From positions 1 through 41,462 of the forward strand of contig NZ_MRCS01000057.1 in assembly GCF_002303925.1 (NCBI RefSeq): a DNA stretch of 41,462 bases, written 5' to 3'. The position numbers and the translations under genes were made by a program. Shown one piece after another: positions 15,623 to 22,729 of this stretch; position 1 is the stretch's first letter; each line of letters opens with the position of its first letter. The notes beneath the pieces are model-generated. The model was not told where the DNA came from. It saw only the letters and a program-made list of their open reading frames with translations, and searched no databases. The DNA is from Pseudomonas sp. ACN8. Its GTDB lineage: Bacteria; Pseudomonadota; Gammaproteobacteria; Pseudomonadales; Pseudomonadaceae.

Positions 15623-16521
15623 TGAGTTACGAAGCTTTTCGCCTGATGGTCCAGGGCTGGGCGTCGTCGGGTTATCTGCCCGAGGCGCTGGCCTATGGGT
15701 TCGTGGTCAACGCCTTGATCGCCGGGCTGCTGATCGGCCCGGTGCTGGGCGGCCTGGGCACGCTGGTGGTGGTCAAGCGCTTCGCGTTTTTCTCCGAGGC
15801 GGTCGGTCATGCCGCGTTGACCGGCGTGGCCATCGGCATCCTGCTCGGCGAACCCTACACCGGACCTTACGGCAGCCTGTTCGGCTACTGCCTGTTGTTC
15901 GGCATCCTGCTCAATTACCTGCGCAACCGCACCGGCCTGGCGCCGGACACCTTGATCGGTGTGTTTCTCTCGGTGTCGCTCGCCCTGGGCGCGAGCCTGC
16001 TGCTGATTCTGGCGGGCAAGATCAACGTGCACATCCTGGAAAACGTGCTGTTCGGCTCGGTGCTGACGGTCAACGGCAATGACCTGTTGGTGCTGGCCAT
16101 CGTCGGTTCGCTGGTCATGGCCCTGGCCTTGCCTTTGTACAACCGCATCATGCTCGCCAGTTTCAACCCGCAACTGGCCGCGGTGCGCGGGGTGGCGGTG
16201 AAAACTCTGGATTACCTGTTCGTGATTCTGGTGACGCTGATCACCGTCGCCGCCGTGAAGGTCATCGGTGCAATTCTGGTGGGCGCCCTGCTGGTGATTC
16301 CGGCCGCCGCGGCACGCCTGCTCAGCCAATCGCTGAAGGGCTTTTTCTGGTGTTCGGTGCTGATCGCCACGGTCAGCACCCTGTGCGGGATTCTCGCGCC
16401 GATCATCTTCGACCTGCCGATCCCGTCCGGTGCCGCGATCATCCTCGTGGCCGGTATCGCCTTCGCCCTGGCCGCCCTCGCGCGCGGCGTTGTCCCCAGC
16501 CTGAAAGGGAACCTTGGATAA
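15622..16521 (+). CDS. fpvE: FpvE, ABC transporter permease (ZnuB family)
   Basis: 299 residues. Start at 15622 (MSYEAFRLMVQGW), overlapping the fpvD TGA by one base (TGATG). Around eight hydrophobic segments and the ABC-3 family pattern: GGLGTLVVVKRFAFFSEAVG, the coupling segment for the ATPase, then VGALLVIPAAAARLL. It forms the inner-membrane channel with FpvD (PA2409 in P. aeruginosa). Its TAA is immediately followed by the fpvF ATG. Confidence 0.88.
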   Translation: MSYEAFRLMVQGWASSGYLPEALAYGFVVNALIAGLLIGPVLGGLGTLVVVKRFAFFSEAVGHAALTGVAIGILLGEPYTGPYGSLFGYCLLFGILLNYLRNRTGLAPDTLIGVFLSVSLALGASLLLILAGKINVHILENVLFGSVLTVNGNDLLVLAIVGSLVMALALPLYNRIMLASFNPQLAAVRGVAVKTLDYLFVILVTLITVAAVKVIGAILVGALLVIPAAAARLLSQSLKGFFWCSVLIATVSTLCGILAPIIFDLPIPSGAAIILVAGIAFALAALARGVVPSLKGNLG

Positions 16522-17424
16522 ATGATTTTTTCACTGCGCCAACTGACCCTCGCCGTCGCCCTGTGCGGGCTGGTGACAACGACCATGGCCACCGACAACG
16601 GCAAACCGCTGCGGGTGCTGGCCTCTTTGCCGATTACTTATGGGCTGGGTGAAGTGTTGCTCAAGGGCACCGATGTCAGCCTCGAACGTGCGGCCCCGGC
16701 CAACCTGCCCGGCAGCCGCCAGACCGCCTACTTCACCGGCCGTGGCGCCCCGGCGCTGGCCAAGCTGGCGGACGGTGCCGATGCGGTGATCGGCCTGCGC
16801 TCACTGTGGCCGGATGACCCGCTGTACCCGATCTCCCGGCGCAGCAATATCCGCATCGTCGAAGTCGACGCTGCCCGCCCGGTGGACGGCGCCCTGCCCG
16901 GTATTGCCGTGCAACCCGGTAACAAGATCGATGGGTTGAACAGTCAACCGTGGTTCTCCAGCAATAACATGGGGCGCATGGCCGATGTGATGGCGGCGGA
17001 CCTGGTACGCCTGGCGCCCGAGGCCAAGCCGAAAATCGAAGCCAACCTGGCAGCGTTGAAACAGCGTTTGCTCAAGCTCAGTGCCGCCAGCGAGGCGCGG
17101 CTGGCCAATGCGGACAACCTCAGCGTGATGAGCCTGAGCGATCATTTTGGCTACCTGATTGGCGGCCTCAATCTGGAATTGATCGGCATGGACGCACGCA
17201 CCGATGCCGAGTGGACACCGGAGGCGCTAAAACTGTTGGGCACAACCCTCAAGGACAATGACGTGGCGGTGGTGCTGCATCACCGGCAGCCGTCGGATGC
17301 GCTGAAAGCGGTGATTACCGGGTCGGGTAGCCGGTTGGTGGTGTTGAGTACCGATGCCGAGGATCCGGTGGCGGAACTGGAGGGGAATGTGGATTTGCTG
17401 ATCAAGGGACTGAGTGGTGTGTAG
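16522..17424 (+). CDS. fpvF: FpvF, second periplasmic binding protein of the iron transporter
   Basis: 300 residues with a signal peptide (TTTMA before TDNGK at about residue 24). ZnuA-like cluster A-I fold, but poor in histidine compared with FpvC: the first metal-binding site of ZnuA has Tyr (LPITYGLG) and later positions differ (SDHFGYLIGG, LHHRQPSD). In P. aeruginosa FpvF (PA2410) pairs with FpvC as a second binding protein, with an altered site thought to favour the siderophore complex. Last gene of the operon, followed by a REPIN and a strong terminator. Confidence 0.87.
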   Translation: MIFSLRQLTLAVALCGLVTTTMATDNGKPLRVLASLPITYGLGEVLLKGTDVSLERAAPANLPGSRQTAYFTGRGAPALAKLADGADAVIGLRSLWPDDPLYPISRRSNIRIVEVDAARPVDGALPGIAVQPGNKIDGLNSQPWFSSNNMGRMADVMAADLVRLAPEAKPKIEANLAALKQRLLKLSAASEARLANADNLSVMSLSDHFGYLIGGLNLELIGMDARTDAEWTPEALKLLGTTLKDNDVAVVLHHRQPSDALKAVITGSGSRLVVLSTDAEDPVAELEGNVDLLIKGLSGV

Positions 17425-17430
17425 CTGAGT

Positions 17431-17526
17431 TATCGCGAGCAGGCTCGCTCCTACAGGGGATTTTCAGTGGACACCGAACTTGTGCAAATCCGAGATCAAA
17501 TGTAGGAGCGAGCCTGCTCGCGATAG
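17431..17526. repeat. REPIN between fpvF and the terminator
   Basis: Arms ATCGCGAGCAGGCTCGCTCC (17432-17451, with CTACAGGGG tail) and GTAGGAGCGAGCCTGCTCGC (17502-17521, ending ATAGC). The arms face the opposite way round to those at 19463 and 41261, i.e. the GCGA ends point outwards here and inwards there. It lies just past the fpvF stop, within the transcript. Confidence 0.85.
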
Positions 17527-17555
17527 CGGCCTGATAGGCGACACAAGACCTGAAA

Positions 17556-17593
17556 AAGCCCGCTGACCGTTACCAGTCCAGCGGGCTTCTTTT
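17556..17593. terminator. Bidirectional rho-independent terminator between fpvF and mbtH-like gene
   Basis: AAGCCCGCTG (17556-17565) pairs with CAGCGGGCTT (17579-17588) over a 13-base loop, with CTTTTT on the plus strand and AAAAA upstream giving a U-tract on the minus strand. It stops both fpvF and the convergent mbtH-like transcript. Confidence 0.9.
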
Positions 17594-17604
17594 TGCATGA
17601 CCAA

Positions 17605-17832
17605 TCAGTGCGCCACAGCCGCCTGCTCGTCCATTTTTTGCCGCAGGCTCAACGGGCGCATGTCGGTCCAGGTTTCTTCGATGTAGGCCAGGCATTCCTT
17701 TTTCAGCCCGCTTTTGCCCACGGTGCGCCAGCCTTGTGGCACGGCTTTGTAGTCGGGCCAGATCGAGTACTGTTCTTCGTGGTTGACCACGACCTGAAAG
17801 AGGATGTCCTCGCGGTCGAATACTGACGTCAT
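17605..17832 (-). CDS. MbtH-like protein of pyoverdine synthesis
   Basis: 75 residues, full-length MbtH family: NHEEQYSIWP, VPQGW, CLAYIEETWTDMRP. MbtH-like proteins bind NRPS adenylation domains and are needed for their folding or activity; the homologue PA2412 is required for pyoverdine in P. aeruginosa. The likely clients are the adenylation domains of PvdL and of other pyoverdine synthetases elsewhere. ATG 17832 has GGAGAGA upstream. A PvdS-type promoter lies about 60 bases upstream, so it can be transcribed independently of pvdH. Confidence 0.92.
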   Translation of the reverse strand: MTSVFDREDILFQVVVNHEEQYSIWPDYKAVPQGWRTVGKSGLKKECLAYIEETWTDMRPLSLRQKMDEQAAVAH

Positions 17833-17892
17833 GGTGTCTCTCCATCGTTATCGGGTGGGCTGCGCTGTGTGCACAGCCGTTATGTAGAAGGA

Positions 17893-17916
17893 ACGGTCCG
17901 CAGGGCGGAAAATTTA
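17893..17916 (-). promoter_or_regulatory. PvdS-type iron-starvation promoter of the mbtH-like gene
   Basis: The minus strand reads TAAAT (17912-17916), 16 bases, CGT (17893-17895), an exact match to the PvdS recognition sequence TAAAT-N16/17-CGT. The TAA of TAAAT is the pvdH stop codon. PvdS is the ECF sigma factor of pyoverdine genes and is itself repressed by Fur. Confidence 0.85.
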
Positions 17917-19314
17917 AAGACTGGTGGTGGCGGCGGTCAGGGCCTGGCCGAAGATTTCGGCCACGCGATCGATCTGCACGGCAGTAATCACCAGCGGCGG
18001 CAGGAAACGCACCACCGCGCCATGGCGGCCACCGAGTTCCAGAATCAAGCCACGCTTGAGGCATTCGCGCTGCACCAGGGGTGCCAGGCGGGCGAAGGCC
18101 GGCGGGTGACCTTGAGCATCCAGTGCGCCTGTCGGGTCGACCAGTTCGACGCCAAGCATCAAGCCACGTCCGCGAATGTCACCCAGTTGCGGGAAGTCCC
18201 GCTGCAGGATGCGCAGGTGCTCGGCCAGGCGCTCGCCCATCGCGGCGGCATGCTCGCAGACCTTGTGTTCCACCAGATAACGCATCACTGCGGAACCGGC
18301 GGCCATCGCCATCTGGTTGCCACGGAACGTCCCGGCATGGGCACCCGGCAGCCAGGTGTCGAGCCAGTCGCGATAGACCACCACCGCCAGCGGCAGGCTG
18401 CCACCGATGGCCTTGGACATCACCACGACATCGGGAATGATCCCGGCGTGCTCGAAGGCGAACATTTTGCCGGTGCGGGCGAAGCCACTCTGGATTTCAT
18501 CGACGATCAGCGCGACACCCGCCGCTTCGGTGATCCGCCGCACACCGCGCAACCAGTCCAGATCCGCCGGGATCACCCCGCCCTCGCCTTGCACCACTTC
18601 CACAATCACCGCCGCCGGCAATTGCACGCCGGCCTCGGGATCGTTGAGCAGGTTTTCCAGATAACTCAGGTTGGCCTTGACCCCTTGCGCGCCGCCAAGC
18701 CCGAACGGGCAGCGGTAATCGTAAGGGTACGGCATGAACTGCACGCCACTGCCGAGCAAGGCGCCCAGGGGCTTTTTCGGCCCCAGGCTGCCCATCAGGC
18801 TCAACGCGCCCTGACTCATGCCGTGGTAGCCCCCCTGGAACGACAGCACGGTGCTGCGACCAGTGGCGGTGCGCACCAGCTTCAGTGCCGCTTCCACCGC
18901 GTCGGTGCCGGTCGGGCCGCAGAACTGGATCTTCGCTTCAGCGGCGAGGGCTGGTGGCAGCAGACCGAACAGATCCTGGACAAACCGGTCCTTGACCGGG
19001 GTGGTCAGGTCCAGGGTATGCAGCGGCAGTTCATCGGCCAGCACTTGCTGAATGGCTTCGATCACCACCGGGTGGTTGTGCCCCAGGGCCAGGGTTCCGG
19101 CGCCGGCCAGGCAATCGATGAAGGTGCGGCCTTCGACGTCTTCGACATACAGGCCCTTGGCGCGTTTGAGTGCCAGGGGAATGCGCCGTGGATAGCTGCG
19201 GGCGTTGGATTCCTGCCGGCTCTGACGGGCGAGCAGCGGCGATTCGTTGAATTGATAAAGCGTCTCGGCGGACGTCGCCGGCTGCTCTTCGATAAGGCTG
19301 GTAGCGACTGACAT
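17914..19314 (-). CDS. pvdH: PvdH, L-2,4-diaminobutyrate:2-oxoglutarate aminotransferase
   Basis: 466 residues from ATG 19314 (MSVATSLIEEQP); an upstream in-frame start at 19350 is less likely. Class III PLP aminotransferase: VDEIQSGFARTGKMFAF, then the PLP lysine in MSKAIGGSLPLAVVVY; glycine-rich FCGPTGTDAVEAALK binds the cofactor phosphate. It converts aspartate semialdehyde with glutamate as amino donor to 2,4-diaminobutyrate, a precursor of the pyoverdine chromophore and of hydroxyornithine-free peptide positions. Its product fits the third PvdL amino-acid module. The same order pvdH-mbtH is found at PA2413-PA2412. Confidence 0.93.
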   Translation of the reverse strand: MSVATSLIEEQPATSAETLYQFNESPLLARQSRQESNARSYPRRIPLALKRAKGLYVEDVEGRTFIDCLAGAGTLALGHNHPVVIEAIQQVLADELPLHTLDLTTPVKDRFVQDLFGLLPPALAAEAKIQFCGPTGTDAVEAALKLVRTATGRSTVLSFQGGYHGMSQGALSLMGSLGPKKPLGALLGSGVQFMPYPYDYRCPFGLGGAQGVKANLSYLENLLNDPEAGVQLPAAVIVEVVQGEGGVIPADLDWLRGVRRITEAAGVALIVDEIQSGFARTGKMFAFEHAGIIPDVVVMSKAIGGSLPLAVVVYRDWLDTWLPGAHAGTFRGNQMAMAAGSAVMRYLVEHKVCEHAAAMGERLAEHLRILQRDFPQLGDIRGRGLMLGVELVDPTGALDAQGHPPAFARLAPLVQRECLKRGLILELGGRHGAVVRFLPPLVITAVQIDRVAEIFGQALTAATTSL

Positions 19315-19417
19315 CTCTCGACCCCTCAATACGCTGTGAATAGTGACCAAAACTGCACACCGGGCAGGTGCGCGTTCCGGTCACGGGGCGCACTTGTCAG
19401 GTTTTCCTGTTCTGGAA

Positions 19418-19441
19418 ACGCATCAGCGCTGGAAGGATTTA
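19418..19441 (-). promoter_or_regulatory. PvdS-type iron-starvation promoter of pvdH
   Basis: The minus strand reads TAAAT (19437-19441), 16 bases, CGT (19418-19420), an exact PvdS consensus about 105 bases before the pvdH start. It lies just downstream of a REPIN. Confidence 0.85.
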
Positions 19442-19462
19442 GGCGGTAACACGCAAACCTCG

Positions 19463-19563
19463 GTAGGAGCGAGCTCTGCTCGCGATGGACTCAAGAACAC
19501 CGCGTGCATTCAGAAAGCACGCGTTATCGTTATCGACCATCGCGAGCAGAGCTCGCTCCTACA
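19463..19563. repeat. REPIN between pvdH promoter and histidine kinase gene
   Basis: Arms GTAGGAGCGAGCTCTGCTCG (19463-19482, then CGATGG) and the inverse CCATCGCGAGCAGAGCTCGC (19538-19557, then TCCTAC) are perfect inverted copies. The core has three bases (TCT) between GAGC and GCTC, unlike the two-base cores elsewhere in the window. Between the arms, CGCGTGC (19501-19507) and GCACGCG (19517-19523) form a second hairpin. Confidence 0.88.
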
Positions 19564-19580
19564 GTGGTATGTGGTGATTT

Positions 19581-20903
19581 TCAGACCGGTTGCAGCGGCA
19601 TCGTCAGCTCAACCCGCAAGCCGTCCGGCCGGCTATCGAAATGCAGGGTGCAACCGCAACGCTGAACGATGGCCTGGACAATCGCCAGCCCCAGACCACA
19701 ACCGGTGCTCTGGCCGTTGCGCCAGAAACGCTGGGTCAGGTGTTGCAGGTCTTCTTCGGCGATCCCCGGCCCATGGTCGCGCACCACGAACTGCACACGA
19801 TCGCCGGTGGTTTCCAGGCTCAACTCCACCGTTTTGTCGGCAGGGGTATGGCGCAGTGCGTTGTCGAGCAAGTTGCGCAGCGCGGCAATCGACAGCACAG
19901 CGGGCATTTGTACCGGCGCGGCGGAAACCTTGCCCGGCGCCTGAAACCTGATGCGCTGGCGATCGCCGCTCGCCGCGTCCTGGATCGCCAGTTTCGCCAC
20001 TTGCTCGGCGTTGCATTGCACACCGTCGTCAAACGACAGACTGCCCTCGACCCGCGCCAGCAACAGCAATTGTTCGAGGGTCCGGTGCATGCGGTCCGCC
20101 CCCTCTTCGGCCCGGGCCAGGGACTGATCCCGGGCGCTGCCGTCAGTCATCCGCGCCACTTGCAGGTGGGTCTTGATCGCGGTCAGCGGGCTGCGCAGTT
20201 CGTGGGCCGCGTCTCCGGTCAGGCGACGTTCGCGCTCGATGGTCTTGCCGATGCGCTGGAGCAACTGGTTCTGGGTTTCCAGCAAGGGTTGCAGCTCGCT
20301 GGGCAGCGGCTGGATCTGCAAGGGTTCGAGGGAGTCGGCGCTGCGGCGCATCAAGGCGTCACGCATGCGGTTGAGCGGCGCCAGCCCCTGACCGATACCC
20401 AGCCAGAGCAAACACAGGCAACCGAGCAGCGCCACACCCACCGGCACTGAAGCGGCCAGCAGGATCGACATGTTCAACGCCTCGCGCTCGATCTGCCGGT
20501 CGGCGGTGGTGATGCGCAAATCACCCCGGGCCAGTGTGAAACTGCGCCACGGCGCGCCGTCGATCATCTGATCGTGAAAACCGAGTTTCTCGGCCTCCAG
20601 AGTCTGCTGCGGCTCGGTGTGACTGCGAGCGAGGATTTCACCGCGCAACGAGCTGACCTGACAGGCCATGCCGCCCGGAATGTTCAGTTGTTCGGCGCTG
20701 AAATGAGTGCCCTCGCCCTTGCTCGGCACGGGCGGCAGTTGCTCCATCAGGCCGGCAACCATGCGTGCCGATGCCACCAGGCGCTGGTCGAGGGAAAACA
20801 TCATTTGATTGCGCAAATCGCTGAGCATCCAGGCCGCGGCCAGGGCCCAGATCAAGGCAAATGCGGCGCCGAGCGTCAGGCTCAGGCGCAAACGCAGACT
20901 CAT
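19581..20903 (-). CDS. Two-component sensor histidine kinase (QseC/PmrB type)
   Basis: 440 residues from ATG 20903, which overlaps the regulator's TGA (TGATG); a GTG one codon earlier is possible. Two membrane segments (about residues 8-28 and 147-170) enclose a periplasmic sensor of about 115 residues. Then a HAMP-like linker, H-box DAAHELRSPLTAIKTH with phospho-acceptor His234, N-box LRNLLDNALRHTP, and G-boxes DHGPGI and GCGLGLAIVQ. It would phosphorylate the adjacent OmpR-type regulator. The pair stands divergent to dsbD-tlpA-dsbG (as PA2480-PA2479 in P. aeruginosa), so it may sense periplasmic stress; the signal is unknown. Confidence 0.9.
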   Translation of the reverse strand: MSLRLRLSLTLGAAFALIWALAAAWMLSDLRNQMMFSLDQRLVASARMVAGLMEQLPPVPSKGEGTHFSAEQLNIPGGMACQVSSLRGEILARSHTEPQQTLEAEKLGFHDQMIDGAPWRSFTLARGDLRITTADRQIEREALNMSILLAASVPVGVALLGCLCLLWLGIGQGLAPLNRMRDALMRRSADSLEPLQIQPLPSELQPLLETQNQLLQRIGKTIERERRLTGDAAHELRSPLTAIKTHLQVARMTDGSARDQSLARAEEGADRMHRTLEQLLLLARVEGSLSFDDGVQCNAEQVAKLAIQDAASGDRQRIRFQAPGKVSAAPVQMPAVLSIAALRNLLDNALRHTPADKTVELSLETTGDRVQFVVRDHGPGIAEEDLQHLTQRFWRNGQSTGCGLGLAIVQAIVQRCGCTLHFDSRPDGLRVELTMPLQPV

Positions 20904-21583
20904 CACTTCGATTCTTCTCCGCCATCAGCCGGCCCCAGGCGATAGCCCAGGCCGCGCACCGTCTCGACAATACCATTGCCAAGTTTACGCCGCAGGTGAT
21001 GGATATGGACGTTGAGGGCATTACTCTCCAACTCGTCGTTGAAGCCATAGACGCTGTCCTTGAGCTGCTCGGTGGACAACACCCGCCCACGGTTGTGTAA
21101 CAAGGCTTGCAGCAGCGCCTGTTCGCGGCGCGACAAGTCCACCGGCAGCCCCGCGAGCGTGGTTTCGCGGCTGCTCGGGTCGTAGGTCAGGGCGCCGTGT
21201 TCGATCAGGTTGACGCTGCGCCCCGCCACCCGCCGCAACAGCGTGTGCAAGCGTGCAGCGAGTTCGCGCAGATCGAACGGCTTGAGCAGATAGTCGTCGG
21301 CGCCGGCCTGCAGGCCATCGACGCGATCGGTGACCGAGTCACGGGCCGTGAGGATCAGCACCGGCAGTTCCAGACCGTTATGGCGCAACTGCTGCAACAA
21401 CTTGAGGCCATCTTCGTCGGGCAAGCCAAGATCGAGCACCATGACGTCGAACTCCGCCACCTTGAGCATCGCCCGGGCTGCTGACGCCGTGGCCACATGT
21501 TCCACGGTCAGGCCCTGGGCAGTCAGGCCGGCGACGATACCGCTGGCGATCAGTTCATCGTCTTCGCAAACCAGTACGTGCAT
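20903..21583 (-). CDS. OmpR-family response regulator
   Basis: 226 residues. The start at 21583 (MHVLVCEDDELIASG) has GGAGCG upstream and is the normal family start; an in-frame start at 21745 would add 54 unrelated residues. Receiver domain with acidic Asp8/Asp9, phospho-acceptor Asp51 in VLDLGLPDEDG and Lys101 in LLKPFD. C-terminal winged helix with VDLSRREQALLQALL and SNALNVHIHHLRRKLG. It is the partner of the downstream kinase gene. Targets are not known; the dsb cluster reading the other way is the obvious candidate. Confidence 0.92.
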   Translation of the reverse strand: MHVLVCEDDELIASGIVAGLTAQGLTVEHVATASAARAMLKVAEFDVMVLDLGLPDEDGLKLLQQLRHNGLELPVLILTARDSVTDRVDGLQAGADDYLLKPFDLRELAARLHTLLRRVAGRSVNLIEHGALTYDPSSRETTLAGLPVDLSRREQALLQALLHNRGRVLSTEQLKDSVYGFNDELESNALNVHIHHLRRKLGNGIVETVRGLGYRLGPADGGEESK

Positions 21584-21877
21584 GGGCGCTCCAAAAGTAA
21601 AAACCAGAGTCAAACACCTGTGGATTAAGGCGCAATTATGACAAGGGGACCGACTGACGAACAGCATGAAAAAGCTCCAGCCCATCCGTCGCGCCCGACA
21701 CGCGTGTTTACAGGAACACGCAAGTTTGGTGACCTCAATTAGCATGGAAATATAAAGCCGATAAAAACACCTTCAACTTACTCTAGCAAAAACGATAATC
21801 TCGCCCCAACTTCGAAGACCGAAAACAGCACATCTCGAAGTACTTCACCACTTAAACATTCTGAAAGGAATCAGATC
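21584..21877. other. AT-rich intergenic region before the hemopexin-like gene
   Basis: About 294 bases that hold the divergent promoters of the response regulator and the hemopexin-like gene. Composition changes from GC-rich to AT-rich near 21720. AAGGA ahead of 21878 is a good ribosome-binding site. No convincing operator or -35/-10 pair was found. Confidence 0.4.
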
Positions 21878-22570
21878 ATGCCAGAACTTAAAAATTTTGT
21901 AGCTACCGACCACCGCAGCGGACCCGATCGCATTTACTTTTTCTTCAAGGACACGAACACCTACTCTCGCTTCAACTTGGGGGACAACAAGGTCGCGGAC
22001 AATCACCCCGCCTCTGTAGTCTCGCACTGGGACGACTTTGACCAACATGTGAAAGACCTGCGCTTCGGGTTTAACACTTCGGGCCGTAACTGGAATCTCG
22101 AATTCGAAAGTGATATGACTTGGTTTTTCTATTACGATGGCAATAAACCGATGGTATGCAAGTACGATCAACACAACGACAAAGTAAAGTTCAAAAAAAA
22201 CATTTCAGAAACTGACTGGTCGCCACTACTACCTTACTTCGACAAAATTATTGGTGTCATGTGGGATGAAAAGGCGGAAATCAAGCACACTTTCCACATA
22301 CTGCTGAATGACGGAAACTACTTCATCTACAATCCGTGGTTAAAAAAAGCATCGAAATTAAACCCGTTCAAAGGCTCGATGTGGAGCAAACTTGAGCAAT
22401 ATAAAGATCGCATGATAACGACAGTACTTAACGACCACCCACTACTTGACACATTTTTTTATATCTTCCTGACCAAAAATGAATATCTGAGATTTGACGT
22501 AAATAAACGGAGCATATCGGATCCGATCGCGATCGATGAAGAGTCGTGGCCAGGATTAATTGTAAAATAG
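21878..22570 (+). CDS. Hemopexin-repeat protein (four repeats), possibly a photopexin-like protein
   Basis: 230 residues, no signal peptide. Four hemopexin-type repeats can be read, enough for one four-bladed propeller: DRIYFFFKDTNTYSRFN (about 18-34) ending SHWDDF; TWFFYYDGNKPMVCKYD (81-97) ending DWSPL; HTFHILLNDGNYFIYN (about 133-148) ending MWSKL; FFYIFLTKNEYLRFD (193-207) ending SWPGL. The pattern of aromatic strand, short turn, Y-x-R-F/Y, then W-x-x-L is the hemopexin signature; bacterial examples such as Photorhabdus photopexins are known. The base composition is low: three sampled 60-base rows (starting 21901, 22141, 22441) have 32, 20 and 18 G/C. Function unknown; it could bind haem, metal or a host glycoprotein. 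Confidence 0.75.
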   Translation: MPELKNFVATDHRSGPDRIYFFFKDTNTYSRFNLGDNKVADNHPASVVSHWDDFDQHVKDLRFGFNTSGRNWNLEFESDMTWFFYYDGNKPMVCKYDQHNDKVKFKKNISETDWSPLLPYFDKIIGVMWDEKAEIKHTFHILLNDGNYFIYNPWLKKASKLNPFKGSMWSKLEQYKDRMITTVLNDHPLLDTFFYIFLTKNEYLRFDVNKRSISDPIAIDEESWPGLIVK

Positions 22571-22729
22571 GCATCCGCGCCCACATGATTCGGGTACCCG
22601 TCATCGATCAACTGTCTGAAAAGCCGGAATCAAACGACGCATTTTTAATCCCACAACGGATGGGGTTAATCATCGGTTAATCGCCACCCGCCACCGTGCA
22701 CCTCATTAGCACAGGGCAAAGGCTTATCC

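Noticed and set aside
14774..16521. Reading fpvCDEF as a zinc importer (znuABC)
   Set aside because: The folds are ZnuABC-like, but there are two binding proteins, no zur gene and an exact fpvGHJK lead-in, as in the pyoverdine iron-release operon.
17869..19311. 480-codon frame antisense to pvdH
   Set aside because: pvdH has full aminotransferase motifs; the antisense product has His/Gln/Arg-rich composition typical of shadow frames.
17914..19314. Possibility that pvdH is a different class III aminotransferase such as ectoine EctB
   Set aside because: No ectoine genes are near; the mbtH-like neighbour, PvdS boxes and pyoverdine context favour PvdH.
19501..19523. Hairpin CGCGTGC/GCACGCG as a terminator
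   Set aside because: It lies inside the REPIN centre and has no U-tract.
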